The notes: a model not told the origin generated them from the letters alone. Positions 42,009 to 51,622 are shown, numbered from the stretch's first letter. The stretch: 64,000 nucleotides of DNA from Cedecea neteri (GCF_000758305.1 NZ_CP009458.1:2852001-2916000), one strand, 5' to 3'. Program-made: numbers and translations.

Positions 42009-43313
42009 TTGACTACACCATTGAAAAAAATAGTGATTGTTGGCGGCGGCGCTGGTGGTCTGGAGCTGGCGACTCAGTTGGGTAAAAAACTGGGACGCGG
42101 CAAAAAAGCCAAAATTACTCTGATCGATCGCAACCACAGCCACCTGTGGAAACCGCTGCTGCATGAAGTGGCCACCGGCTCGCTGGATGAAGGCGTGGAT
42201 GCGCTGAGCTACCTGGCCCACGCGCGCAATCATCATTTCCAGTTCCAGCTGGGTTCCGTGGTGGATATCAACCGCGAAAGCAAAACGCTGACCATCGCCG
42301 AGCTGCGCGATGAAAAGGGCGAGCTGCTGGTGCCTGAGCGCAAGCTGCCTTACGACACGCTGGTGATGGCGCTGGGGAGCACCTCCAACGACTTCAACAC
42401 GCCTGGCGTGAAAGAGAACTGCATCTTCCTCGACAACCCGCATCAGGCGCGTCGTTTCCATTCTGAGATGCTGAACCTGTTCCTGAAATACTCCGCCAAC
42501 CTCGGCGCGAACGGGAAAGTTAATATCGCTATCGTGGGCGGTGGCGCGACGGGCGTTGAGCTGTCTGCGGAACTGCATAACGCCGTTAAACAGCTGCACA
42601 GCTACGGCTATAAAGGGCTGACCAACGAAGCGCTGAACGTCACGCTTGTGGAAGCCGGGGAACGTATTCTGCCTGCGCTGCCGCCGCGTATTTCTGCCGC
42701 CGCGCACAGCGAACTGACCAAGCTTGGCGTTCGCGTGCTGACGCAAACCATGGTCACCAGCGCCGATGCACATGGCCTGAATACCAAAGACGGCGAGTTT
42801 ATTGCAGCGGATCTGATGGTCTGGGCGGCAGGTATTAAAGCGCCAGATTTCATGAAAGAGATCGGTGGCCTTGAAACTAACCGCATTAACCAACTGGTGG
42901 TTGAGCCGACGCTGCAGACCACGCGTGACCCGGACATCTACGCTATCGGCGACTGTGCGTCCTGCGCTCGCCCGGAAGGCGGTTTCGTGCCTCCTCGCGC
43001 TCAGGCAGCGCACCAGATGGCTTCCCGCGCGCTGACTAACATTCTCGCGCAGATGAAAGGCCAGCCGCTCAAAGCTTACAGCTATAAAGACCACGGCTCG
43101 CTGGTTTCCTTGTCCAAATTCTCTACCGTGGGCAGCCTGATGGGTAACCTGATGCGCGGCTCAATGATGGTGGAAGGCCGCATCGCCCGCTTCGTGTACA
43201 TCTCTCTGTACCGTATGCACCAGATTGCGCTGCACGGCTACTTCAAAACCGGCCTGATGATGCTGGTGGGCAGCATCAACCGCGTGATTCGTCCGCGCCT
43301 GAAGCTGCACTAA
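42009..43313 (+). CDS. ndh: NADH dehydrogenase II (Ndh)
   Basis: Single-subunit, non-proton-pumping NADH:quinone oxidoreductase bound to the inner membrane. It has 434 residues as in E. coli. The start is TTG at 42009 behind AGGGGGTC, as in E. coli. The FAD-binding fold is IVIVGGGAGGLELATQLG (residues 8-25) and the NADH-binding fold IAIVGGGATGVELSAEL (about 173-189). DPDIYAIGDCASC is the second FAD contact. The C-terminal helices anchor it to the membrane. Confidence 0.97.
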   Translation: MTTPLKKIVIVGGGAGGLELATQLGKKLGRGKKAKITLIDRNHSHLWKPLLHEVATGSLDEGVDALSYLAHARNHHFQFQLGSVVDINRESKTLTIAELRDEKGELLVPERKLPYDTLVMALGSTSNDFNTPGVKENCIFLDNPHQARRFHSEMLNLFLKYSANLGANGKVNIAIVGGGATGVELSAELHNAVKQLHSYGYKGLTNEALNVTLVEAGERILPALPPRISAAAHSELTKLGVRVLTQTMVTSADAHGLNTKDGEFIAADLMVWAAGIKAPDFMKEIGGLETNRINQLVVEPTLQTTRDPDIYAIGDCASCARPEGGFVPPRAQAAHQMASRALTNILAQMKGQPLKAYSYKDHGSLVSLSKFSTVGSLMGNLMRGSMMVEGRIARFVYISLYRMHQIALHGYFKTGLMMLVGSINRVIRPRLKLH

Positions 43314-43330
43314 GTTTTATTTCCTCCTGA

Positions 43331-43357
43331 AAACCCGGCCATCGCGCCGGGTTTTTT
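43331..43357 (+). terminator. Rho-independent terminator after ndh
   Basis: AAACCCGGC/GCCGGGTTT (43331-43339 with 43346-43354), with the 3' arm running into a T6 tract. Confidence 0.93.
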
Positions 43358-43526
43358 ATTGCCAATGAACAGCATAAAACTCGGCATATTCCTGGCTGAT
43401 TGATCGGAGTTGTCTTAAACACGCGTTTTCACCGCACGATCCCGCACTTTTGATCCGTTGTCTGATTTCTCAATATTGTCACCGCAGTGCAAAATTAGGT
43501 TAACAACAAGGTCAGGAGGATGTCCT

Positions 43527-44063
43527 GTGAATAAATCAATGTTAGCGGGTATAGGTATTGGCGTGGCCGCTGCGCTGGGCGTGGCTGCGGTAGCCAGTTT
43601 GAATGTGTTTGACCGTGGTCCTCAGTATGCACAGGTGGTGTCAGCGACGCCAATCAAGGAAACGGTTAAAACACCGCGTCAGGAGTGCCGCAACGTGGCC
43701 GTGACGCACCGCAAACCTGTTCAGGATGAGAACCGTATTTTAGGTTCTGCTCTGGGCGCGGTAGCCGGAGGCGTGATTGGTCATCAGTTTGGCGGTGGAC
43801 GCGGGAAGGATGTTGCCACGGTTGTGGGCGCACTGGGCGGCGGTTATGCCGGGAACCAGGTGCAGGGCGCGATGCAGGATGGGGACACCTACACCACCAC
43901 CCAGCAGCGCTGTAAGACCGTGTATGACAAATCAGAAAAAATGCTCGGCTATGACGTAACCTACAAAATCGGCGATCAGCAGGGCAAAATCCGCATGGAT
44001 AAAGACCCTGGTACTCAGATCCCGCTGGACAGCAAAGGCCAGCTGGTGCTCAACAAAGCCTGA
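43527..44063 (+). CDS. ycfJ: YcfJ family glycine-zipper protein
   Basis: A 178-residue protein (E. coli YcfJ 179), of unknown function but linked to envelope and biofilm traits. The GTG start at 43527 follows AGGAGGA and gives NKSMLAGIGIGVAAALGVAA, a signal-anchor. A Gly-rich zipper lies at about residues 73-115 (GSALGAVAGGVIGHQFGGGR, GALGGGYAGNQ) and can span a membrane. In K-12 it is next to comR; here about 11.5 kb of extra DNA follow. Confidence 0.93.
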   Translation: MNKSMLAGIGIGVAAALGVAAVASLNVFDRGPQYAQVVSATPIKETVKTPRQECRNVAVTHRKPVQDENRILGSALGAVAGGVIGHQFGGGRGKDVATVVGALGGGYAGNQVQGAMQDGDTYTTTQQRCKTVYDKSEKMLGYDVTYKIGDQQGKIRMDKDPGTQIPLDSKGQLVLNKA

Positions 44064-44080
44064 TATCGAGGCTTAAAACA

Positions 44081-44103
44081 AACCCGCCCTCCGGCGGGTT
44101 TTG
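44081..44103 (+). terminator. Rho-independent terminator after ycfJ
   Basis: AACCCGCC-CTCC-GGCGGGTT (44081-44100) followed by TTGTGTTT. It lies between ycfJ and the convergent oxidoreductase gene, so may serve both. Confidence 0.85.
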
Positions 44104-44108
44104 TGTTT

Positions 44109-45128
44109 CTAGTGCTCGCCGCGCAGCGTTTGCTGCAGCGTCAATAAAGCCCTGACTTCCTGAATTCTGCGGCGGGTTAAGGCGGGAATCGCCTCTGGAG
44201 CCTGCTCAAACAGCGTTTTACCAGCAAAAATAATCTCTCCGAGGCAGCGGTCGTACAGCGGCCCGCTTATATCCAGTTTTACCTCGTCGTCAATGCTCAG
44301 GGTTTCATCCACTCCACGTCGGTCAACGGCAATCACTCTGCCATCTTTTAGCACGATATTGATGCCTTTTTGCCCACCGGCTGGCCCGGCATATTTGTTC
44401 AGTTGCAGCACGCAGGGGATGCCGCCCATCTCCCCTCGTAGCAGCGCCTGGCCTTCTGCCGTGGTGACATCGCCGGGCAAAATACCGTTGCCGAGTCGAT
44501 CTTTGGCAAGCAGCAACTCAAGCTCGAGCGCTTCACCAGCACCCACCTGCATCAGCGTTTCCCGCATCATCGCCAGCACGTGCGTGCCGATGTCCACGAT
44601 AACGCCGTCCGGGTGGCGCAGCTCGCGAGTATCGGGCTCGCCGGTGGCAAAATTCAGCGCAATGGGCTCTCCGGCGGCATTAAACCCGCTGGGTTCTAGC
44701 AGGAATCCCTCGATACGATCGATATCTTCAAGGCGGTCGATAAAACGTGCCGCATCGGTTCTTACCATCCAGTGATCCAGCGCGAGCACTCGCGCGGCAA
44801 TGGCCGGTTCGCATAACAATGATGCCAGTTCGTCGAGTTGCTGAAGCGTTGCCGCGACGGGTTTTTCCACCACGATGGGCACTGAACTTTGCTGTAAAAA
44901 CTGTTTCAGCATCGGCCAATGCTGGAGCGATGAGGTGGTGATAAACACCAGATCAAGCGGCAGCGCCAGAAGCTGGGTTAAGGAGGGGAGAAGCGTGATG
45001 GCATCAGAGCGGTAGCGCGGGGCGGGATCAAACCCATAGCAAACTACATCATGTCGGGAAAGCCGCTTAATCGCCGGCAGGTAAGCCGTTTCTATCACGC
45101 TGCCCACGCCAATAAAGCCAATTTGCAT
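44109..45128 (-). CDS. Gfo/Idh/MocA family oxidoreductase beside the aerobactin locus
   Basis: A 339-residue predicted NAD(P)-dependent oxidoreductase. MQIGFIGVGSVIETAYLPAI (from the ATG at 45128, SD GGAGA) is the Rossmann start, and IVVEKPVAATLQQLDELASL holds the EKP lysine near residue 89. The middle has the DIGTHVLAMM motif with a possible catalytic His. The substrate is unknown. It reads in the same direction as iutA, about 130 bases downstream of it, behind a hairpin, so it may have its own promoter. No such gene occurs at this place in K-12. A link to aerobactin is possible but not shown. Confidence 0.85.
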   Translation of the reverse strand: MQIGFIGVGSVIETAYLPAIKRLSRHDVVCYGFDPAPRYRSDAITLLPSLTQLLALPLDLVFITTSSLQHWPMLKQFLQQSSVPIVVEKPVAATLQQLDELASLLCEPAIAARVLALDHWMVRTDAARFIDRLEDIDRIEGFLLEPSGFNAAGEPIALNFATGEPDTRELRHPDGVIVDIGTHVLAMMRETLMQVGAGEALELELLLAKDRLGNGILPGDVTTAEGQALLRGEMGGIPCVLQLNKYAGPAGGQKGINIVLKDGRVIAVDRRGVDETLSIDDEVKLDISGPLYDRCLGEIIFAGKTLFEQAPEAIPALTRRRIQEVRALLTLQQTLRGEH

Positions 45129-45226
45129 ATTGTCTCCGGTCATAAGAGAGGAAAATATCCCTTATTTTTAAAAGACTATTTTGCGAGGGTCGAGGGATAA
45201 ACTGTTAGGAAGGGTAAGCGGGTGAA

Positions 45227-45250
45227 CTTGCCCGGCGACTGCCGGGCAAG
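45227..45250 (-). terminator. Hairpin after iutA
   Basis: A perfect 10-bp stem CTTGCCCGGC/GCCGGGCAAG (45227-45236 with 45241-45250) with loop GACT lies 9 bases past the iutA stop. No T run follows on the minus strand, so termination may be weak. Confidence 0.6.
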
Positions 45251-45258
45251 GAAGAGGC

Positions 45259-47457
45259 TTAGAACAGGACGGAGTAGTTCATGCCGAAGGTGCGGCCACG
45301 GCCTTTATAGTCATACAGCGAAGCAGGACCGTAGCCTGGGCTGTAATACAGTGGCGCACGCTGGCCCCAAACAGTGGTGTAGTCGCGATCCAGCAGGTTC
45401 TCAACGCTGAAGCTGAGTTTACCCACCGGTAGCTGGTAGCTGCCGAGCAAATCAAGCGTGGTGTAACCCTTAAGTTCATTCCCCACATTGTCGCTCTCGC
45501 TAAACGATGTTGTGCTCTGTACGCGAAGACTCCACGGATCCGGCGCCCAGCCAATATAGGCAGTTGCCTTCGACGGGCTGGCGGATTTAACGTCAACCTT
45601 TGCCCAGCTACCGTTCACTTTTGACTCGGTTTTTAAGACGTTGAAGTTAGCCCCAGTACTCCAGTCGCTGTCAGGGATAAAGTAATCCACCGCGCCTTCC
45701 ACGCCATAAACCCGGCGTTTGTTGTCATTCACGCTAATGGTCAGGTCGGTATTGGGGACGACTTCCTTATTGGACAGGGAGTAATAGGCGGCCATCTGCG
45801 TGCGCAGGTTGTCCCCGGTGTAACGCCAGCCCAGCTCGTAAGAGTCAACCTTTACGCCCTGCAGTTTGCTCGCGCCGACGTTGACGCTGTTGGTCAGCGG
45901 CAGGTGGCCATTAACCGCCGCTCCGTAGGTGCCACGACCGTAGTATTTACCTGGATCCGGCAATTCTACGCCCTGGGAGAAGTTCAGCCACGTCTGCTGG
46001 CGCTCGGTGAGGTGCACCAGCAGGCCGGCGTTGAACAGGAAATTGTCGTAGTTTGTGGAGCCGCCAGGGATAGCATCGGCGGATTTCACTTTACCAGAGG
46101 CAATTTGCTGTTGCTGCGCGTAGCCGATGAAATCATCAATCTTGTTCTCGGTGTACTGGTAACGCACGCCGCCGCTCAGGGTAAAGATCTCGTTTATGTC
46201 ATAGCTGGACTGCAGGAACGCCGCCATGTTGCTAATGTCATACGCCGGGTAACGTCCGGTGGTATAGATTTTCTGGTTGTTCAGGCCGCCGGAAGCGCTG
46301 GCCTGCGCCAGATCGAAGAACATCTGGTTAGAGGTGAAGCGCTCGTGGTCCGCGTCCAGACCGTAGGTAAGCTGCCAGCCGTCGAGCGGTTTGCTGTTGA
46401 AGGTCAGTTTCGCGCCGTACTGGTTAGTGTCCTGCTGGGAAGAGGAGAAGGCGGTCGCTTTTTTGTTCGCGTTTACCGTCGGGAACGGATAGAACAGCAG
46501 CGACTCATCACGGTAGTAAACCTGGCCCACCAGCTCCTGGCCGAGGAAATCGCTGTTGGAATACTGCATGCTGATCAGGTGGCGTTCTGTGCCCGGCACA
46601 CGGTCAGAGTTCAGCCCTTTGCTGACGTACGGGCTGCTCGTCCCGCTGATGGCTGAGAAGTTTTTCCCGAGGTTCAGGCCGTAATCGTCGTCGCCCTGAC
46701 TTTTGTAGTATTGGGTGACTAACTGCAGCTGCTGGTTTTCATCGATGTTCAGCGTCCCGGTGCCCATCACGTCCAGGCGATCGGAATACTGTAAACCGGT
46801 CTGGGTGTTGTCGAGCAGGGTGGCATCGCCGTTGCCGTCAAACCAGCCGCCGAATTTCTGATAGGCCACTGACGCACGGCCAGAAATATGGTCGTTCCCG
46901 CCGGAAATGGCGCTGGCGACGCGCTCATCGTGGTCTTTGCTGCTGTTAAAGCCGCTCTTGATACCGGTTTCAAACTCTACCTGCGTATCTTTCTGGCCTT
47001 TTTTGGTCACGATGTTGATAAGCCCGCCGGTACTGCCGCCGCCGTACAGCGCGGTCGCACCGGAAATGACTTCAATATGATCGATGTTGAACGGATCGAT
47101 AGAGTCCAACTGGCGGGTGTCGGTACGGGAAGAGTTGAGACGCACGCCGTCAACCAGCACGACCAGCGGGCGACCACGGACGTTCATGCCGTAGTTGGTA
47201 CGGCTCTGGCTGCTGACGTCGAGGCCGGGGATCAGCTGGGCCAGCGCATCTTTAAACTCTTTGCCGCCCTGGATCTGCTGCTCCAGTTCGGCTTTCTCGA
47301 TCACCCAGGTGGTTTGGGCCATTTCGGCGACGGTGCGGTTGCTGCGGTTGGCGGAAACCACCATCGTCTCGTCACTGGTTTGCTGTGCTACTGCCGGCGC
47401 CATCATGGCGAGCAGTAACGGATTGAGCGCCCAAAGCGTTTGCTTTTTGGTTATCAT
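45259..47457 (-). CDS. iutA: Ferric aerobactin TonB-dependent receptor IutA
   Basis: Outer-membrane barrel that imports ferric aerobactin, energised by TonB. It has 732 residues, the E. coli pColV length. The signal peptide is MITKKQTLWALNPLLLAMMA with the mature protein near QQTSDET. The TonB box region is DETMVVSANRSNRTVAEMAQ. The plug domain holds NVRGRPLVVLVDGVRLNSSR, and the last strand ends RTFGMNYSVLF with a terminal Phe. Two ATGs in a row are possible; 47457 fits the SD AAGGA and the family start. It is the last iuc gene, 125 bases after iucD. Confidence 0.96.
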   Translation of the reverse strand: MITKKQTLWALNPLLLAMMAPAVAQQTSDETMVVSANRSNRTVAEMAQTTWVIEKAELEQQIQGGKEFKDALAQLIPGLDVSSQSRTNYGMNVRGRPLVVLVDGVRLNSSRTDTRQLDSIDPFNIDHIEVISGATALYGGGSTGGLINIVTKKGQKDTQVEFETGIKSGFNSSKDHDERVASAISGGNDHISGRASVAYQKFGGWFDGNGDATLLDNTQTGLQYSDRLDVMGTGTLNIDENQQLQLVTQYYKSQGDDDYGLNLGKNFSAISGTSSPYVSKGLNSDRVPGTERHLISMQYSNSDFLGQELVGQVYYRDESLLFYPFPTVNANKKATAFSSSQQDTNQYGAKLTFNSKPLDGWQLTYGLDADHERFTSNQMFFDLAQASASGGLNNQKIYTTGRYPAYDISNMAAFLQSSYDINEIFTLSGGVRYQYTENKIDDFIGYAQQQQIASGKVKSADAIPGGSTNYDNFLFNAGLLVHLTERQQTWLNFSQGVELPDPGKYYGRGTYGAAVNGHLPLTNSVNVGASKLQGVKVDSYELGWRYTGDNLRTQMAAYYSLSNKEVVPNTDLTISVNDNKRRVYGVEGAVDYFIPDSDWSTGANFNVLKTESKVNGSWAKVDVKSASPSKATAYIGWAPDPWSLRVQSTTSFSESDNVGNELKGYTTLDLLGSYQLPVGKLSFSVENLLDRDYTTVWGQRAPLYYSPGYGPASLYDYKGRGRTFGMNYSVLF

Positions 47458-47544
47458 CATTGTTCCTTCATACGGGCTGACAAACATCGGCCCAAATATG
47501 CTGTGTCCTCGTCATTCTTCAATTTGACGTGGGGTTAACGGTTG

Positions 47545-47576
47545 CCCCCGTCCCGCAGCAGCCTGCGTTCCGGGGG
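47545..47576 (-). repeat. Hairpin between iucD and iutA
   Basis: Nested stems CCCCCG/CGGGGG (47545-47550 with 47571-47576) and CGCAG/CTGCG (47554-47558 with 47563-47567) with loop CAGC. There is no T run. It may act as an RNA processing or stability element that separates iutA expression from iucABCD. Confidence 0.6.
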
Positions 47577-47582
47577 ATAAAC

Positions 47583-48938
47583 TCAGTTAGCGCCAGGCTG
47601 CATTTCGAATGATTTTGAGGAGTAGTGAGTTAAGGACGCAGCGCTATGCTGCGGTTTTTCCCGGCTGCCGCTGCGCCATTGAATCAGCGCGGGCGGCGTA
47701 CTGAGATCGAACAAATCACGCCCCAGCGCGCGATTCAGAATTTTGGCGGAGCGCCACGCCATCAGGCTCAGCTGCGGCTCGGCAATGCCGTGGGTTTGCA
47801 TACTGGCGTTGACCGCAAAAATGTTATTGCCGGCCGGGCCATTCCACTCCAGCGTAAAATCGTCGCGCACTTTGAAGTTGCACTCATCAAGCATCGTCAT
47901 GCGTGGCATTAACGGCGAAAGCATCTGCGGCAGCGTCGGGCGGTAGCCAGTGGCGAAAATCACCACGTCGCTGTCCAGCGTGTCATAGCCCTTGTCCAGA
48001 TGGTGCTCCAGCAGCAGTTGCCAGCCCTGGCCACGGCTTTCCAGGCCGGTGACTGAGCGGCTCGGCAGCAGGCGCGCATTGCGCGGCAGCCCCAGCACTT
48101 CAAAGCGGTGATACAGCTCGCGGTAGATGGTCAACAGCGAATCGGCGGTAATGCCGTCGGAGGTCATCTTCTGCTCATCGAGCATTTTTTGCCGCGCGTC
48201 TTCATTCAGGCCCACAAAGCCGGTGACGTATTCCGGCGTGAAGTATTCGTTGGCAAACGCGGCTTCATCCAGCGCGTTAAAGTTATTGCGGCGTGAAACC
48301 CAGTTCACTTCGGCGACTTCGCCCCAGGCGCCACGGAACGCATTCAGGAACAGATCGGCGCCGCTTTGCCCGCCGCCGACAACCGTAACGCGTTTCCCGG
48401 CCAGATTCGGCAGGCGCAGGCTCATTTCGCTGGCGTGGAAGCAGGTCGGCGTGGCGGTTTTTACGCACGGCGGCAGGTGAGGCTGTTTGCCAATCCCGAG
48501 GCAAATGTTGCGCGCCAGCGTTTCCCCCTGGCCGGTTTGCACCACAAACAGCTTGCGCTGCTCGTCGAAGTCAACGCGCTCAACCGTCTGGTTAAACTGC
48601 AGGTTATTCATGCCCTCTGCGGCCCAGCGAAGGTAGTCCGAAAACTCATCGCGCGAAACGGTGCGCAGCTCGGTAGTCAGAAAACGGTAGAATTTTTTAC
48701 GTTTCACCAGGTAGTTCACAAAGCTGAACGGGCTGGTGGGGGCCACGGCGCTGACCAGGTCTTTCAGGAACATGGTCTGCATATGGCAGTCCGGCACTAG
48801 CATGCCCGGGTGCCACGCAAAGTCAGGGCGGCTGTCAAAGAACTGGCTGCTAAATCCCTCTGCTTCGTGAGACAGCGCCGCAATGCTCAGGTTAAACGGG
48901 CCGATACCTACGCCAATAAAATCAACAGTGTTTGTCAT
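47583..48938 (-). CDS. iucD: L-lysine N6-monooxygenase IucD
   Basis: First enzyme of aerobactin synthesis: FAD- and NADPH-dependent hydroxylation of lysine at N6. It has 451 residues. The FAD fold is DFIGVGIGPFNLSIAALSHE (residues 5-24), and the NADPH fold is VTVVGGGQSGADLFLNAFRG. FATGYRP near residue 330 is the conserved C-terminal contact. Sequence and order match E. coli pColV IucD closely. It starts 3 bases after the iucC stop. Confidence 0.96.
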   Translation of the reverse strand: MTNTVDFIGVGIGPFNLSIAALSHEAEGFSSQFFDSRPDFAWHPGMLVPDCHMQTMFLKDLVSAVAPTSPFSFVNYLVKRKKFYRFLTTELRTVSRDEFSDYLRWAAEGMNNLQFNQTVERVDFDEQRKLFVVQTGQGETLARNICLGIGKQPHLPPCVKTATPTCFHASEMSLRLPNLAGKRVTVVGGGQSGADLFLNAFRGAWGEVAEVNWVSRRNNFNALDEAAFANEYFTPEYVTGFVGLNEDARQKMLDEQKMTSDGITADSLLTIYRELYHRFEVLGLPRNARLLPSRSVTGLESRGQGWQLLLEHHLDKGYDTLDSDVVIFATGYRPTLPQMLSPLMPRMTMLDECNFKVRDDFTLEWNGPAGNNIFAVNASMQTHGIAEPQLSLMAWRSAKILNRALGRDLFDLSTPPALIQWRSGSREKPQHSAASLTHYSSKSFEMQPGAN

Positions 48939-48941
48939 AAT

Positions 48942-50675
48942 TCAATCCCTGGTTACCAGCCACAGCGGGTTTTGCAGATCCTCGAGGTAATTCGGCAGCA
49001 TGCGGCTGCCGCCGTCCTGGTCAGGCCAGGTCAGTTTTACCGGGTTCAGCACAACGCGGATGATTTGTGGCTTAAAGAGTGAGAAAAGCGCAAAACGCGC
49101 CGACATTTGCGGGTGTTCCTGCATGTAATCACTCAACACTGCGGCCAGCAGCTGATAAAAGCGTCTCTCCGGCACGCCAAGGCGGGCCATGAGCGGCGAA
49201 ACAAAACGCAGCACCGTCACAAAATGGCCGGTCTGCAAATCATGAATTAAATAGTCGGCGCTCAGGCGGGCGGTTACGTCCCGTACTTCCTGAGGCAGGG
49301 AGTCCATCTCCGGGAACTCATCCTTCACCAGACGCATATCACCCTGAAAATCTTTCAGTAGCACGCGCTGCGGCACGCCGTCTTTCATGGCGAGCGTAAT
49401 ATTTTGTCCGTGGGCGATCAGCGCCACGCCGTAGCGGCAGAGCAGGTGATACAGCGGCACCACCACCACGCGGAACATCTGCGTCAGCCAGGCTTCTGCA
49501 TCCAGGCCAGAGCGGGCAATATAGGCCCCAATCAGCGGCTGATTGTTCTCGTCGCACTCCATCAGGGTCGCCATCAGAATCGGCGTCTCATCAGGCTTCA
49601 GCCAGCGAGTCGGGTTCTCGCGCCAGATAACACCCAGCATCTCCTGGTAGCGATAGGGCGCCTGAGCCAGCGCGGCGTAACCTGTATGAGAAACATAACC
49701 GGCAGCCGGTTCGCCGAGGATCACCGCGCCGGTTTTCACCAGCGTGCTGTCGGTAGCGAAGACGTTTTGCAGCCAGCGGGAAGCCAGCGGCCCGGCGGCA
49801 ATGTACTTGCCCGGAATACCGCGATAGCAGGAGGTGTTGTAAATCGTCAGCGGCAGCTTGATGTCTAAACCGCCCTGGCGGCTGACGTTGGTCAGGGTGC
49901 GCAGCGACTGCTGGGCCAGCCACTGGTCGCCAAATTCGCCCAGAGAAACCATCTTGCCTTCGGCGAGATCGGCCACGAAATCCAGCGCAATTTTCTGCTG
50001 CCACTGCCACGGATGCACCGGCAGAGGAAGCCAGCCATCATCCAGACCATTTTCCTGCCACGCCTGCGTAAAGCGGGCCAGTTCCTGCACGTCCATCGCG
50101 GCGGAGATAAGCTGCTGAATATCCAGCTCGCTGTCGCAGCGCCAGACCATATGATCGCGTTTGACCGCCAGCCAGTGCAGTTGGAAGGTATTGGCATACT
50201 CCGGCGCATAACGCTCCAGCGCCTCTTTGCCCCAGCCGCGACGCCCTTTGTTAAAGGCAAATTTCGGGTGACCGCTCAGCAGGCACTGCAGGCGGTCGGC
50301 GTCGAGGTCGATCAAGTCTTCAGCGCTCATGCCTCGGCGCGCATTCAGCAACTGCAGGTCGCCCAGCAGCGTGGCGTACAGATCCTGCATATGCTCGGCC
50401 ACGGTAGCGTCGCTCATCGACAGCACCGGCTTGAGCTGCATGAGCAGCGTCTGCGCCAGCACAGGCTCGTCCGCGCAGCGCAGCGTCTGGGCGTCTACCC
50501 ATAGCCAGCCCCAGATGCCGCGTTCGGCATTAAAATGCCACTCGGCCCCGGCTAAGCTGATGCAGTAGCGATTGTCGCCCAGCGATTCGGCCTGAAAAAC
50601 CTGCTCGTACTCCAGCTCAGCCAGCATTTTTGCTACCAGCTGGCGGTTAACGAAATCCCAGTCCTTGCGATTCAT
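48942..50675 (-). CDS. iucC: Aerobactin synthase IucC
   Basis: NIS-type siderophore synthetase that adds the second N6-acetyl-N6-hydroxylysine to the citrate intermediate, ATP-dependent, to finish aerobactin. It has 577 residues (E. coli 580). NIS-family motifs visible are SGHPKFAFNKGRRGWGKEAL, PVHPWQW near residue 230, the KLPLTIYNTSCYRGIPGKYI stretch and the catalytic-region AHGQNITLAMKDGVPQRVLL with LKDFQGDMRL. Its ATG overlaps the iucB stop by one base (TAATG). Confidence 0.96.
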   Translation of the reverse strand: MNRKDWDFVNRQLVAKMLAELEYEQVFQAESLGDNRYCISLAGAEWHFNAERGIWGWLWVDAQTLRCADEPVLAQTLLMQLKPVLSMSDATVAEHMQDLYATLLGDLQLLNARRGMSAEDLIDLDADRLQCLLSGHPKFAFNKGRRGWGKEALERYAPEYANTFQLHWLAVKRDHMVWRCDSELDIQQLISAAMDVQELARFTQAWQENGLDDGWLPLPVHPWQWQQKIALDFVADLAEGKMVSLGEFGDQWLAQQSLRTLTNVSRQGGLDIKLPLTIYNTSCYRGIPGKYIAAGPLASRWLQNVFATDSTLVKTGAVILGEPAAGYVSHTGYAALAQAPYRYQEMLGVIWRENPTRWLKPDETPILMATLMECDENNQPLIGAYIARSGLDAEAWLTQMFRVVVVPLYHLLCRYGVALIAHGQNITLAMKDGVPQRVLLKDFQGDMRLVKDEFPEMDSLPQEVRDVTARLSADYLIHDLQTGHFVTVLRFVSPLMARLGVPERRFYQLLAAVLSDYMQEHPQMSARFALFSLFKPQIIRVVLNPVKLTWPDQDGGSRMLPNYLEDLQNPLWLVTRD

Positions 50676-51622
50676 TACAGGCCTACCTCGCTAAAGAAGT
50701 TGTGACGGTCCGCCATGACCAGGCGTGAACGCTTGTGCGGGAAGTCAAATTCCTTGCGCGTCGCATAGCCCGCTGGCTCCAGATGTTTGAACAGGCGCTG
50801 GTTGTCAGCGCGCGGCTCCAGCACGGTGCGCTGGGTGCGCGGCTCGTCCAGCAAGAGATAGTGAGTCAGCCCACGCAGCCAGCTTTGCACATAGTGCGCG
50901 CCGCGCCACTGCTGCTCGCCCACCAGCAGATGCAGGCCGCGATCAAAGGGCTGCCACGGGTAATGGCGGCCAATGCGATCTTCCGCTGCCCAGTAAATTT
51001 CGAAGTAGCTGAACGGCTGGTCGTCAAAGCAGCCGATCAGCGGAAACGCATGTTTCCCGGTGAGCTGACGCTCCAGATACGCGGTTTGTACCTCCAGCGA
51101 GCCGCTTTGCTCCCAGAAATAGTCCACGCGCGGATCGTTCATCCAGCGGGTAAAACGTTCGGCGTCCAGCGCCGGATCGGCCACGCGGAAGCTCAGCGTT
51201 TTGCGAACGCGCGGATCGTAGCGGCGGTAAACTTCCCCGGACGGGCGGGCAGGGCGCAGCGGGAAGTAGATCTCGCGCTCAGCGTCAAACACCATTTCGC
51301 CGGAAGCGTGCTTCGCCGGAGCACTGAGCCACAGCGGTAGCTGCCAGAAGGTTGCGCGGTGAACGATATCGCTTTTCAGCAGATCGAACAGCACCAGCGC
51401 CTGCGGCTCTTCCCGCCATTCGACGTAAGGCAGCACGATGGACGTAAGCTGCGGTGCCGCGACGAACATCTGATCCAACGCATCGCGTAGCCAGCCTGCG
51501 GGCAGTTCGCCCGGCCAGTGCAGAACCGCGCCGCCGTCCTGGCCCCAGCTCAGATTCAGAGGCTTATTGAGTTTTTCACAGCGCAGCCCGTGCCCGCCGT
51601 GAACAATAGATGCCTGAAACAT
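50675..51622 (-). CDS. iucB: N6-hydroxylysine O-acetyltransferase IucB
   Basis: Acetylates N6-hydroxylysine with acetyl-CoA, the second step of aerobactin synthesis. It has 315 residues as in E. coli, with a C-terminal GNAT-like domain from about residue 140. Key stretches are ERFTRWMNDPRVDYFWEQSG, HAFPLIGCFDDQPFSYFEIY and EPRADNQRLFKHLEPAGYAT. Its start abuts the iucA stop (51623). Confidence 0.96.
   Translation of the reverse strand: MFQASIVHGGHGLRCEKLNKPLNLSWGQDGGAVLHWPGELPAGWLRDALDQMFVAAPQLTSIVLPYVEWREEPQALVLFDLLKSDIVHRATFWQLPLWLSAPAKHASGEMVFDAEREIYFPLRPARPSGEVYRRYDPRVRKTLSFRVADPALDAERFTRWMNDPRVDYFWEQSGSLEVQTAYLERQLTGKHAFPLIGCFDDQPFSYFEIYWAAEDRIGRHYPWQPFDRGLHLLVGEQQWRGAHYVQSWLRGLTHYLLLDEPRTQRTVLEPRADNQRLFKHLEPAGYATRKEFDFPHKRSRLVMADRHNFFSEVGL

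Noticed and set aside
41988..43094. Open frame of 368 codons opposite ndh
   Set aside because: Antisense shadow of ndh; the ndh protein matches its family along the full length.
45904..46656. Open frame of 250 codons opposite iutA
   Set aside because: Complement of a conserved receptor gene; no SD or motif.
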